Source: CALARM01 sp964431735 | GTDB lineage: Bacteria > Vulcanimicrobiota > SpSt-956 > JAKJGF01 | Direction: 5' to 3' | DNA length: 7,936 bases | Assembly: GCA_964431735.1 (NCBI GenBank) | Contig: CAYSLJ010000233.1 | Coordinates: forward strand, 1-7,936 | In this document: in pieces, positions 1 through 7,559 of the stretch | How positions within the stretch are numbered: position 1 is the stretch's first letter | How the letters are laid out: every line of letters starts with the position of its first letter | Notes under the pieces: generated by a model | The model's database searches: none | The model's input: only the letters and a program-made list of their open reading frames with translations | Told to the model about the DNA's origin: nothing | Program-made: the position numbers and the translations under genes

Positions 1-277
1 AGCCTCACACACCGGAAGGTATTTGATGACTTTTCGGATAGGCTCTTAGTACCGCAACAGGTAAATTGGTACCAAAAAAAATATGGCAAACACTCCTGTC
101 CCTGTCCGGGCTCTGGAGGAAAAGATATGCCGTATTAAAAGAGATTTGTAAATGATATAGATGCAAAATATTAACAGTCTGTAAAACCAGTTTGCCACGT
201 AACAGGATCATATCTTTTCCGGAAGAGTCCAGACAGGGACAGGTTTTAGAAATGGGTATGAACTTATCTGGAGCGGT
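1..277 (+). repeat. Family A structured repeat, left copy (cut by window edge)
   Basis: This non-coding unit has an inverted relative at 7676-7936. Bases 1-46 are identical to the reverse complement of 7884-7929, and about 68 of 73 bases match over 1-73. After that only islands match: GGCTCTGGAG at 109-118, GTATTAAAA at 132-140, GTCTGTAAAAC at 177-187 and GAACTTATCTGGAG at 260-273. The unit folds as an outer hairpin (AGCCT 1-5 with AGGCT 40-44), a GGTACC-centred palindrome at 66-75, and a long hairpin at 95-243. The copy starts seven bases inside the right copy's extent, so it is truncated by the window. A 105-codon reading frame crosses it on the minus strand, but the equivalent frame in the right copy meets a stop within about 15 codons, so I do not call a gene. 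Mobile-element end, structured RNA or dispersed palindromic repeat are all possible. Confidence 0.85.
95..243. other. Long imperfect hairpin inside left family A copy
   Basis: Arms 95-129 and 209-243 are both 35 nt long and pair at 30 of 35 positions without gaps, enclosing a 79-nt loop. The main interruption is three bases after CTCT: one arm reads CTCTGGAGG and the other, reverse-complemented, CTCTTCCGG. The right family A copy has a hairpin at the same relative place with a mostly different stem sequence and the same kind of interruption. Stem length and loop size are far above a simple terminator, and no U-tract follows. Confidence 0.85.
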
Positions 278-307
278 AATCAGGGACTGTAAGAAAATAA
301 CTGGTTC

Positions 308-337
308 TTGTCCTCGCGTCACGATTGTAACTATGAT
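308..337 (+). promoter_or_regulatory. Possible sigma-70-type promoter for the 387 gene
   Basis: TTGTCC (308-313) and TATGAT (332-337) are separated by 18 bases and match the -35/-10 consensus at 4 and 5 of 6 positions. Transcription would start near 344, giving a leader of about 43 bases. The site lies just inside the inner end of the left repeat unit and overlaps a small inverted repeat (GATTGTAA 323-330 with TTACAATC 350-357) that could be an operator or leader hairpin. In AT-rich DNA such matches are common, so this is tentative. Confidence 0.3.
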
Positions 338-386
338 AGGGTTATTTTTTTACAATCCCTTAATATAAAATGAAGGGTAGAAAAGA

Positions 387-1352
387 ATGAAAAGAAATTT
401 CATAAAAAAAATTACTTTAAATATATATTTGCTTTTATTTATCTTATTTATAACATGTGCCTGTGTCATCTATGGTTTAATTAAATATACATTCAATTAC
501 GGCACATCTGAATTAGTTCACACTTTATTTTTAATTTCCAGCATCTCTTATTTATTTATTGCACTTTCATTGTTTTGTGAAATAATGGAATGTGAAATAA
601 TATCATATAAGATTACAGACGAACGGATTACAATATACAAGATGTGGTTTACGGGAAGACATTATTTAAACTGGAACAGTATAAGGCATTTTTATATTTA
701 TAAAATAAAAAAAGGAAATAATTATAAAAACCTCTATCTCCTTCAAAATGAAGCAGGTCAGGAACTGGCTTTCGGAGAAGAATTAAAAAATCTGGAAGAA
801 ATGATTGAACTCATATCACAAAAAACTGCGATTGAGCCTGAAGAACTGATAGAAGAAAAACCTGCAGACTGTTTTTACTATTTTTCTTATAAATCACATG
901 ATGTAAACCCCTATTCTCACGGGTTAATATATCATAATATAACTAATATATTAATTTTTTTGTTTTTAATAATAGTGTCCACATTTATAGAGTATAAATG
1001 GACTTCCCTGACGGAAGAGACAAAAAGAATAATTTTTTATTTTCAAATAATAAATGTTTGTCTCATAATTCCAGGCTTGATTAATCTGGCATTTTACAAA
1101 ATCCGTAAAAATGTTACACGAATATCTGAAATACTCTTAATACTCATCAATACACTGGTAATAATTTTCTTCTTCTTAACAGGTACTTTTTTTATTTCCA
1201 TGCATTCGCGAATGACCTTTATTACTGATAACTTTTATATAATCATATTGATATGTCTGTTCATACTGGTATTCCTGGCATCAGGAAATATTCGTACAGT
1301 TCTATGGGTTATAAAAAATATTCAGGATAAAAAAAAATTTCGGCAGATCTGA
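387..1352 (+). CDS. Orphan six-helix membrane protein with a central soluble domain
   Basis: This 321-residue protein is not recognised as a named family. Hydrophobic segments at about 10-33 and 43-66 precede a polar region at about 68-178; four more helices follow at about 183-203, 212-236, 246-270 and 283-309. The C-terminus is short and basic. The polar region opens with 'SYKITDERITIY', followed by 'YLNWNSIRHFYIYK' and 'LYLLQNEAGQELAFGEEL'. This order (two helices, beta-rich stretch, Trp and Ile at the third strand, then an acidic helix) resembles bacterial PH-like (bPH2/DUF304-type) membrane proteins; that is inference from pattern only. The ATG is preceded by GAAGGG at 372-377, nine bases upstream, which supports the start. 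It stands alone: 170 bases separate it from the next likely start, and a palindrome lies in that gap. It is probably an inner-membrane protein whose soluble domain faces the cytoplasm. Function is unknown. Confidence 0.85.
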   Translation: MKRNFIKKITLNIYLLLFILFITCACVIYGLIKYTFNYGTSELVHTLFLISSISYLFIALSLFCEIMECEIISYKITDERITIYKMWFTGRHYLNWNSIRHFYIYKIKKGNNYKNLYLLQNEAGQELAFGEELKNLEEMIELISQKTAIEPEELIEEKPADCFYYFSYKSHDVNPYSHGLIYHNITNILIFLFLIIVSTFIEYKWTSLTEETKRIIFYFQIINVCLIIPGLINLAFYKIRKNVTRISEILLILINTLVIIFFFLTGTFFISMHSRMTFITDNFYIIILICLFILVFLASGNIRTVLWVIKNIQDKKKFRQI

Positions 1353-1522
1353 GATCTCTCACTATATAAATCAGTCGTGAGATAAAATTTATCTCCACCT
1401 AATTGCTTCGTTATACTATGCAATATAGATGGAATTACCTGTCATAAAAAAACACCATATACAAAATCAAGTGTACATTCCAGTAATTGACTTATAAAAA
1501 GGTAAATAGTATAATTTCTTTT
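1353..1522. other. Intergenic gap with a perfect palindrome
   Basis: GAGATAAA (1379-1386) and TTTATCTC (1388-1395) form a perfect 8-bp inverted repeat around one base. It overlaps a second pairing, TCTCAC near 1356-1361 with GTGAGA near 1377-1382, so two alternative hairpins are possible. ATTGC/GCAAT (1402-1406, 1420-1424) is a third small inverted repeat, and TATACT at 1412-1417 or TATAGA at 1424-1429 could be a -10 element for the kinase gene, with poor -35 partners. No clear U-tracted terminator is visible. Confidence 0.4.
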
Positions 1523-3124
1523 ATGGAAATAAATAAAGATTCTTACAATTTGATATTAAGTAATTTAATAGATGGAATAGTTATTACAGATAATAATAAA
1601 AAAATTATTTTCTGTAATGATTCCTACCTGAAATTACTCGGCTATACTCTCGAAGAAATAAAAGGAACTTCCTATCTTACCCTGGTAGATATTCCCTTTA
1701 AAAACCTTGAAGATCTTTCTCTTGAATACCCTTTGATAAAAAGTTATGAATCCAATCATATTAAGAAGAATGGAGAAAAAATTCATTTTCATGTAAGATG
1801 TATTGCAATCAATGAGGTTACAGAGGGAGAGAAGGGATATGCCTATAACCTTCAGGACATAACAGCCTATAAACACAGAGAAAGAGAAGCACAGGAATAT
1901 GCTGAAAAGATAAAACAATTTACAAAACATCTTACCCAGGCTCATGATCAGCTCCTGGAAGCAAAAATTGCAGCAGAAGTCGCAAACAAGGCCAAATCTA
2001 TGTTTCTGGCAAGTATGTCCCATGAGATAAGATCACCTCTCAGTTCCATTATTGGTTTTTCTGAAATCATTTATGAAGATGATACGCTGCCCGGAGAAGA
2101 AATCAAGGATATGAGCCAGGTCATACTGAAAAGCGGAAGGAATCTCCTTGAACTGCTGAATGAAATTCTGGATCTGAGCAAAATAGAAGCAGGGAAAATC
2201 ATTATTGAAAGAAGAGAATTTGATCTGGAAGACGTAATTTTACACCTGATCAATTTACTTCAAATCAAGGCAAATGAAAAACATATTTCCCTGGAACTGG
2301 AATACGATCCCAAGTTACCAGAAACTATTGTAACAGATGAAACAAGATTGAGGCAGATATTTATGAATCTTATGAGTAATGCCATAAAATTTACCTCTCA
2401 GGGATATGTAAAATTATGCTGTAAACTTTCAGAGGATTCAAATTTTGCCGAATTTTCCGTTATAGACACAGGTATAGGTATAGCAGCTGATAAAATAAAA
2501 ACTATCTTCGAACCATTCTCCCAGGCAGAAGCATCTACGACAAGAAAATACGGGGGAACAGGTCTCGGACTTACAATAACGGAAAAGCTTGTAACCTTAC
2601 TGGGAGGGAAAATCTGGGTTGAAAGCGAAGTAGGAAAAGGAACTGTTTTTAACTTTACTTTACCTCTTACATCTCTCCCTGTTGAAGAACATCAGGAAAA
2701 AGAAGATGCCATAGACAGTCTCATAAAATCTATCCCTGTAAAAACTGTAAAACTCAGAAAAGACAGAAAAATCCTTATAGCAGACGATGATTCGGAATTC
2801 AGATTAATTCTGAGTAAGCCACTTGCAGATGCAGGATATACTGTTCTGAGTGCTTCTAACGGAAGAGAAGCTCTCAACCTTTTCAAAGAAGAAGAACTTG
2901 ATTTTATCCTTATGGATATAAATATGCCGGAAATGGATGGCATAGAAGCTACAAAAGAAATTCGTATACACACCAGAGGAGAAAATATACCTGTCATAGC
3001 ATGTACCGGTTCTGCCATGGGAGAAGAGCTCGAACAGTTTGTAGAAGCAGGGTTTGACGATTATATAATAAAACCTGTTGACAGAAACGAACTACTGGAT
3101 ATAATTGCAAAATTTATAGGATAA
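1523..3124 (+). CDS. PAS-HisKA-HATPase-REC hybrid sensor histidine kinase
   Basis: This soluble hybrid kinase autophosphorylates on histidine and passes the phosphoryl group to its own receiver. Numbering from the ATG at 1523 (533 residues): a PAS sensor at about 8-118 ('DGIVITDNNKKIIFCND', ending 'YNLQDIT'), then a charged coiled-coil linker at about 119-158. The HisKA domain has the H box SMSHEIRSP with His-167. The ATPase domain shows the N box (Asn-282, Asn-286), DTGIGIA at 315-321, FEPF and GGTGLGL at 344-350. The C-terminal receiver has the acidic cluster DDD at 421-423, the phospho-acceptor Asp-465 in 'LMDINMPEMDG', Thr-495 and Lys-517. All catalytic residues are present, and there is no membrane segment, so the sensed signal is probably cytoplasmic. 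The frame is also open from a TTG at 1487 (545 residues), but no ribosome-binding site precedes that codon and the extra residues lie outside PAS. The ATG itself has only a distant AAAAAGG, so the start is uncertain. The gene is convergent with the REC-kinase gene downstream. The ligand is unknown. Confidence 0.95.
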   Translation: MEINKDSYNLILSNLIDGIVITDNNKKIIFCNDSYLKLLGYTLEEIKGTSYLTLVDIPFKNLEDLSLEYPLIKSYESNHIKKNGEKIHFHVRCIAINEVTEGEKGYAYNLQDITAYKHREREAQEYAEKIKQFTKHLTQAHDQLLEAKIAAEVANKAKSMFLASMSHEIRSPLSSIIGFSEIIYEDDTLPGEEIKDMSQVILKSGRNLLELLNEILDLSKIEAGKIIIERREFDLEDVILHLINLLQIKANEKHISLELEYDPKLPETIVTDETRLRQIFMNLMSNAIKFTSQGYVKLCCKLSEDSNFAEFSVIDTGIGIAADKIKTIFEPFSQAEASTTRKYGGTGLGLTITEKLVTLLGGKIWVESEVGKGTVFNFTLPLTSLPVEEHQEKEDAIDSLIKSIPVKTVKLRKDRKILIADDDSEFRLILSKPLADAGYTVLSASNGREALNLFKEEELDFILMDINMPEMDGIEATKEIRIHTRGENIPVIACTGSAMGEELEQFVEAGFDDYIIKPVDRNELLDIIAKFIG

Positions 3125-3333
3125 AACAGAGCCGTAATAAATGATGCTTAATCATTTTGCCTGAGTCTCACTTTTCACTAAAAAAATCGTAACCGTTCAG
3201 CATTTAGCTATCAGCTAAAGATTACAGACTCTGATTATATAAATACTCTAAAAAAATAATATTTAATGACATTTACTATGTAATTCTAATAAAAGCTGAC
3301 TGCTCACTGCTGATAGCTGAATACTTACAAAAA
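3125..3333. other. Convergent intergenic gap with small repeats
   Basis: The gap between two facing kinase genes holds several short repeats. AAATGAT (3139-3145) pairs with ATCATTT (3151-3157) as a weak 7-bp hairpin just after the first stop. CTCACTTTTCACT at 3167-3179 recurs exactly at 4785-4797. TAGCTATCAGCTA at 3205-3217 is palindromic, and AGCTATCAGC within it returns inverted as GCTGATAGCT at 3309-3318. None has a convincing U-tract, though the 3139-3157 hairpin and the inverted pair could help end transcription from both sides. No gene is seen here. Confidence 0.5.
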
Positions 3334-3367
3334 ATCATTCACTGACATTAATCATTCACTGACATTA
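3334..3367. repeat. Perfect 17-bp tandem duplication at a gene end
   Basis: ATCATTCACTGACATTA occurs twice back to back (3334-3350, 3351-3367) with no mismatch. Read on the minus strand, the inner copy encodes the last residues and TGA stop of the REC-kinase gene (Asn-Val-Ser-Glu-stop), and the outer copy repeats them beyond the stop. Perfect identity suggests a recent slippage duplication. The protein is unaffected because the first stop is kept. Confidence 0.95.
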
Positions 3368-4485
3368 AATAGAAGTGTAAAGGTAGCACCATGTCCCTCG
3401 TGACTTTTTACCTTTAAATCTATTTTATTGATATCTGCAAGAGCCTTAACTATAGCAAGTCCTATACCGAGTCCCTGCTGCTCGAATTTATCTCTATTAG
3501 ACTGATAAAATCTGTCAAATATTTTACCAATTTCCACATCCGGTATGCCAGGGCCGTTATCTTCTACATCTATTATTGCCATACCGGCATCTCTGTAAAG
3601 CTTCACCTTAACTCTGCCAGTTCTGTGAGGTGCAAATTTAATTCCGTTATCTATAATATTTTCAAGTATACACTTTATATGTTCTCCGAGCCCTTTTACC
3701 GGAACAGGTTCATCAGGCAAATCCAGTAATATCTCTACATTTTTTTCTTCCGATACGATTTTAATACCTGCTGAAACAACTCTGATAAGACTGGCAAGAT
3801 CAACTATCATATGATGCTGTGACAGAGAATTATACCGTTCCATTTCATAACCTCCGTCAATGCTGTTCAATATCAATACAGACTCGGCAAGTTTTCTCAA
3901 CCTGTCATTTCCACTTTTTATACCATCAAGAAAACTCTTTAAATCTTCAATCCTCGGTTTACCGGCAGAGAGAAGCATTTCAGTCAAATCGGTAAAACCC
4001 TGGATAATAGATATGGGAGTATTAATTTCATGGGATAACATACGGTACATATCATTAATCTTTTTTTCCAGATTCTTCTTATTGGCTTCCATTAACTCTT
4101 TAAACCGGGAAATCTTTGTATCAACAGATATGAGAAGTAAATCCTTATCTACCGGTTTTGTCAGGTAATCATCTACTCCCATTTTTTTTGCAAGTATAAT
4201 ATCTTCTCTGTCCGATTTAGATGTGAGAAAAAGAAAAGGAATAAGTTTATACTCTTTTCTTGAAGAAATTTCTCTATATAGTTCATAACCGTTCATTTCA
4301 GGCATAGAAACATCGGAAATAATCAAGTCCGGTGTAATATTCTTAAGAAGTTCAATGGCATTTTTCCCGTTTTCAGCTGTCTGAACAGTGTAACCTGCTT
4401 TATTCAGGTGATATTTAATTATTCTCCTGACTCCATCATCATCATCTACTGCAAGGATATTACCTTTTACGGTTGTAGTTTCCAT
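3352..4485 (-). CDS. Receiver-histidine kinase fusion (REC-HisKA-HATPase)
   Basis: This 377-residue soluble protein has a receiver in front of a transmitter, the reverse of the neighbouring hybrid kinase. Residues 8-125 form the receiver: acidic residues at 14-17, phospho-acceptor Asp-58 in 'LIISDVSMPEMNG', Thr-88 and Lys-110 in 'YLTKPVD'. A short helical linker (about 126-145) leads to the HisKA H box LSHEINTP with His-152. The ATPase domain shows Asn-276 and Asn-280, DNGPGIP at 309-315, 'IFDRFYQ' at 322-328 and GLGIGL at 338-343. All key residues are intact; there is no PAS domain, membrane helix or DNA-binding output. In this architecture, receiver phosphorylation by another kinase is expected to control the attached kinase, so it would act as a middle or input-gated step in a relay. 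The ATG is well supported by GGAG at 4494-4497, eight bases upstream. It faces the hybrid kinase convergently, which makes a shared pathway plausible but unproven. Its stop lies inside a 17-bp tandem duplication. Confidence 0.95.
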   Translation of the reverse strand: METTTVKGNILAVDDDDGVRRIIKYHLNKAGYTVQTAENGKNAIELLKNITPDLIISDVSMPEMNGYELYREISSRKEYKLIPFLFLTSKSDREDIILAKKMGVDDYLTKPVDKDLLLISVDTKISRFKELMEANKKNLEKKINDMYRMLSHEINTPISIIQGFTDLTEMLLSAGKPRIEDLKSFLDGIKSGNDRLRKLAESVLILNSIDGGYEMERYNSLSQHHMIVDLASLIRVVSAGIKIVSEEKNVEILLDLPDEPVPVKGLGEHIKCILENIIDNGIKFAPHRTGRVKVKLYRDAGMAIIDVEDNGPGIPDVEIGKIFDRFYQSNRDKFEQQGLGIGLAIVKALADINKIDLKVKSHEGHGATFTLLFNVSE

Positions 4486-4521
4486 AATATATACTCCATC
4501 CTCTTTGTTAATCTTATTTTC

Positions 4522-4550
4522 AGTATAATTTATAGTAACAATTATTTAAA
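4522..4550 (-). promoter_or_regulatory. Possible sigma-70-type promoter for the REC-kinase gene
   Basis: On the minus strand TTTAAA (4545-4550) and TATACT (4522-4527) are spaced by 17 bases and match the consensus at 4 and 5 of 6 positions. The start would fall near 4515, about 30 bases before the ATG, leaving room for the GGAG site. The surrounding DNA is very AT-rich, so chance matches are likely. Confidence 0.3.
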
Positions 4551-4647
4551 TAGTTCTAAAGGAGAGTTTAATTATGTAAAAAGAACTATTTTTTTATTGG
4601 ACATGGCTATTTTATTACGGTATAATATTATAGTTTATTTCATAACT

Positions 4648-4770
4648 TACTGACCTGAGCATAAGCATTTAATAAAGGTCTTCCTCCCGTCACGCGTTAC
4701 GCGTTACGCGTCACGAGAGCATATATTTATTATTTTGCTCACCTCAGTAAGATAATTTAAGTGAGTAGTA
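4648..4770 (+). repeat. Family B repeat, copy 1 (upstream of the YfhO gene)
   Basis: This copy matches the reverse complement of 7560-7673. From 4648 to 4745 there are only about five or six substitutions and one single-base indel. AAGTGAGTAGTA is then shared after an eight- to ten-base insertion in this copy. Its ends form an inverted repeat: 4647-4661 against 4736-4750 pairs at 13 of 15 positions, with a central two-base clash that the other copy also keeps. The core is four tandem heptamers, CGTCACG, CGTTACG, CGTTACG, CGTCACG (4688-4715). No open frame is shared between copies. It resembles a small non-autonomous element or dispersed palindromic repeat and lies in the 392-base divergent gap, otherwise gene-free, between the REC-kinase and YfhO genes. 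Confidence 0.9.
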
Positions 4771-4789
4771 AAGACAATCTTTTACTCAC
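4761..4789. other. GTGAGTA hairpin at the edge of family B copy 1
   Basis: GTGAGTA (4761-4767) pairs with TACTCAC (4783-4789), and the pairing continues inward (AAAGA with TCTTT) past a two-base bulge, leaving a loop of about three bases. The right arm runs into CTCACTTTTCACT and a further TTTTCACT, a CACTTTT-type direct repeat. It could be a leader hairpin for the YfhO gene about 90 bases downstream or part of the repeat element. Confidence 0.6.
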
Positions 4790-4877
4790 TTTTCACTTTT
4801 CACTCCTTCTTAATTATAGATTGTTATAAAACTAAATATAAACATTCATTCATACTAAACCAGAAGGCTATAATAAA

Positions 4878-7418
4878 ATGTCTGAAAAATTTTATTTCAT
4901 AAAAAAAAACTTCCCCTTTATATTGCTATTTTTTTCTTTTATACTTGAATTATTGAATATACCATATCTGAATAAATCATCACTCCTTATAGTACATATA
5001 ATTTCATCACTGTCTTTCTCAATATCTCTATATATACTATCAGACAATAAAATAAAAGGAATTATATGGAGTGTGTCTTCTCTGATTATCTGTTCATATG
5101 TTAATATTTTAGGAATCATAATAGCAGGTATACTGTTTATCATGTTTAAAACTATCAGTACAGACATATCCAGAAAAGAAATTTTATATGCACTTTTATT
5201 ATTTACAGCGCTTGTAATCATATTCTTTTACGATATAATATTTCTCGGAAAAACATTGAAATGTACAAATACCATTCCCCATGTTCTATCTACAGGTGTC
5301 TACGGGCAGGAGAATAATTACATTTCATCTATCCCTGTACTGGACACTTCCTCTGCAGTGGAAGATGAAACAGAAGTAGAATATAAAAAAAAGAATTATC
5401 GGAGAGGTAATATGCCTCTATGGAATCCTTATCAGGCAGGAGGCTATCCTTTTTTGGCTTCTATGAGAAGCTCAATGTTCAATCCTTTTGAAATTATAAA
5501 TTATATACTTCCTTCAAAATATTCCTGGGATATTTACCTGTTATTCAGACTGTTTTTTTCAGGATTATTCATGTATCTTTATATGAGAGAATTAACATAT
5601 TCTTTCCCTGCATCACTTACTTCCGCCATAGCCTATATGTTCAGCGCCCCCGTAATAATATATATTAACGATATTCAGTTAAATCCTTCCATGTTATTCC
5701 CTGTGCTTTTCTTTATAATGGAAAAACTGTATCAAAACCAGAGTAAAAAGAATGTTATAGCTACATCGGCAGTCATAGCACTGTTAATATTTTCAGGATT
5801 TCCCGAACATGTTACCATGATTTCCATAATAGGAGTTGGATATTTTCTATTCAGAAGTGCAACGGGAAAAGAAAAAATTCTTAAATCATTCGGAAATATA
5901 TCACTGGCATTTACTCTGGGGATATTGACAGGACTTATAGTTATAATACCACTCATAGAATTCCTGTTTTTCAACGGATGGACCAATCATGCCCCTGGCA
6001 CTGGATTGAAATCAATAAACCTCACAAAAATATTATATATGTTTATACCTTATTTTAAACATGCCTTTTATCAGTATTATATCGGTATCATTCCATTTCT
6101 TCTTATTTTCCTGGCTTTTACCGGAAAGAAAGATAATAAAATTATATATTACTTCGGCACAGTACTCTTTCTATTAACAGGAAAAATATTTGGACTTCCC
6201 GTGCTCAATATGATTGGTTATATTCCTGTACTTAACCTGATCCATTTTCCTTATAATACGGGTCAGATACTGGCTTTTATCACATCAATTATTGCAGGTA
6301 CAGGTATAGAACAGATATACTCCGGTAAAATAAAACCTTTTTTTGTTTATATAACTGTTTTAATATGTATAACCCTCATATCATTACCATATATCATTTA
6401 TCCGCCTGACATATTTAACAACCTGGTACATAGTCATATATTTATAAAATTTATCCTGCTCTTTTCGACTCTCTTGTTATATCTATGTTTCAAAAATAAT
6501 CATAAAAAAACAGCTATCATATTTTCAGTTATACTTTCCATAGAAATGTTCAGCTTTATACCAAGAGAAAGGTTAAAAAGGCTGGAGTCTTTTCCGGAAG
6601 TACCATATATACAATTTCTGAAAAAAGAACAATTAATGAATAACAGCAGAGGCAGAGTATACGGTATAGGTGGTACACTCTATCCGAATATAGCCACTGT
6701 TTATGAAATAGATGACCTTGGTTTTTATCTGCCCGTATTTACAGATAATTTTACAAAATTTTTCAATAAACTTGTAAACCCGGAATATTTTACCGATCAT
6801 TTTTTCCCTGCCCTGAGGCAGAATATCGATTTTAAAAATGAGATGCTGAATATATTAAATCTTGAATATCTGCTTTTGCCGGCAAAGCTATATATTGATG
6901 ACAGCAAATGGAAACAGATATATTCAGGTGAAATCAATATTTACAGAAACATCAGAGCCCTTCCGAGGGTTTTTATAGTACACAGAGCCGTATTTTTGAA
7001 ATCAGATCAGAAGACACTGGATTTTTTAAAAGAGAACCAGGGAAATTTGAATAAAATCTGTGTCATATACGATGAAGAAATACCGGAAAAACCGGATTTC
7101 CCTCCTGATGACTCGAAAGGCTGGATAATTAAATATGATACTGATGAAGTAATTATAAATGCTTCTATGAAGAAAGCGGGATTTCTAATTTTCAATGATA
7201 TATACTATCCCGGGTGGAAGGTCTTCGTCAATAATAGAGAAGAAAAAATATACAGAACAAATTTCCTCTTCAGGAGCGTATTCTTAAAACAAGGCGACCA
7301 TACAGTCAGATTTGTCTTTTTCCCTTATTCATATTATACGGGAAAAATTATTTCTCTTGCTGTAATTTATATATTATTTATAATGATCGGGAAAAAGTAT
7401 CTCCAAAACTGTAAATAG
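4878..7418 (+). CDS. YfhO-family polytopic membrane protein, probable GT-C-type glycosyl-transfer enzyme
   Basis: This 846-residue protein fits the YfhO family in length and layout. Multiple membrane helices fill about 1-565, with a first large outer loop at about 119-215. That loop holds the family-typical 'MPLWNPYQAGGYPF' (179-192). Further landmarks are SGFPEH at 306-311 (at the usual G-x-P-Q/E site) and 'NLIHFPYNTGQ' leading to 'IIAGTG' (453-476). A soluble outer region (about 570-815) includes 'YPNIATVYEIDDLGFY' and 'LNILNLEYLLLP', and ends in 'YYPGWKVFVNN' and 'QGDHTVRFVFFPYSYY', the classic C-terminal signature. A final helix lies at about 822-838. In Bacillus subtilis YfhO is implicated in GlcNAc decoration of lipoteichoic acid; family members elsewhere are mostly uncharacterised, so the acceptor here is unknown. 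AGAAGG at 4862-4867 supports the ATG. It is monocistronic, divergent from the REC-kinase gene and bracketed by inverted family B repeats. No partner polyprenyl-glycosyltransferase gene is visible. Confidence 0.9.
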   Translation: MSEKFYFIKKNFPFILLFFSFILELLNIPYLNKSSLLIVHIISSLSFSISLYILSDNKIKGIIWSVSSLIICSYVNILGIIIAGILFIMFKTISTDISRKEILYALLLFTALVIIFFYDIIFLGKTLKCTNTIPHVLSTGVYGQENNYISSIPVLDTSSAVEDETEVEYKKKNYRRGNMPLWNPYQAGGYPFLASMRSSMFNPFEIINYILPSKYSWDIYLLFRLFFSGLFMYLYMRELTYSFPASLTSAIAYMFSAPVIIYINDIQLNPSMLFPVLFFIMEKLYQNQSKKNVIATSAVIALLIFSGFPEHVTMISIIGVGYFLFRSATGKEKILKSFGNISLAFTLGILTGLIVIIPLIEFLFFNGWTNHAPGTGLKSINLTKILYMFIPYFKHAFYQYYIGIIPFLLIFLAFTGKKDNKIIYYFGTVLFLLTGKIFGLPVLNMIGYIPVLNLIHFPYNTGQILAFITSIIAGTGIEQIYSGKIKPFFVYITVLICITLISLPYIIYPPDIFNNLVHSHIFIKFILLFSTLLLYLCFKNNHKKTAIIFSVILSIEMFSFIPRERLKRLESFPEVPYIQFLKKEQLMNNSRGRVYGIGGTLYPNIATVYEIDDLGFYLPVFTDNFTKFFNKLVNPEYFTDHFFPALRQNIDFKNEMLNILNLEYLLLPAKLYIDDSKWKQIYSGEINIYRNIRALPRVFIVHRAVFLKSDQKTLDFLKENQGNLNKICVIYDEEIPEKPDFPPDDSKGWIIKYDTDEVIINASMKKAGFLIFNDIYYPGWKVFVNNREEKIYRTNFLFRSVFLKQGDHTVRFVFFPYSYYTGKIISLAVIYILFIMIGKKYLQNCK

Positions 7419-7559
7419 TGACTAGTATATCGTTTCATTAAGACGTTTATATTTAAACAATATAAAAAACGTTAATTTATTTGCATTATACACACATCTT
7501 ATATATAAATATTTTCAAGAAACGTTATACTGGTGATTTAATTAAACCTGTTCACCACC
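7419..7559. other. AT-rich gap after the YfhO gene with weak hairpins
   Basis: ACGTTTATAT (7443-7452) can pair with the segment 7460-7472 (ACGT/ATAT ends, extra A bases bulged). This could serve as a weak terminator about 25 bases after the stop, but it lacks a G+C-rich stem. AACGTT also recurs at 7521-7526. TGGTGA (7531-7536) pairs with TCACCA (7552-7557) around the palindrome TTTAATTAAA, forming a neat hairpin beside family B copy 2. No gene is seen. Confidence 0.4.

Noticed and set aside
95..243. Retron or group II intron RNA
   Set aside because: No reverse transcriptase is present, and I could not find catalytic intron domain V or a retron-type msr/msd arrangement.
5..322. Open frame of 105 codons on the minus strand through the left repeat
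   Set aside because: The homologous frame in the right repeat copy hits a stop soon after the shared inner-edge motif, and the region is dominated by imperfect palindromes, so conservation is structural rather than coding.
1634..2023. Antisense frame of 129 codons inside the hybrid kinase gene
   Set aside because: It is a shadow of a gene with intact kinase motifs, and its composition is Cys/Phe-rich as expected for antisense AT-rich coding sequence.
3139..3157. Intrinsic terminator of the hybrid kinase gene
   Set aside because: The stem is only seven A/T-heavy pairs and is followed by TTGCC rather than a U-tract; it is recorded only as a weak hairpin.
4408..4653. Open frame of 81 codons on the plus strand across the REC-kinase start
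   Set aside because: It overlaps the well-supported kinase start antisense, has low-complexity AT-driven composition and runs into the family B repeat.
4688..4715. Tandem heptamers as a CRISPR array
   Set aside because: Units are 7 bases, contiguous and without spacers, and no cas gene is present.
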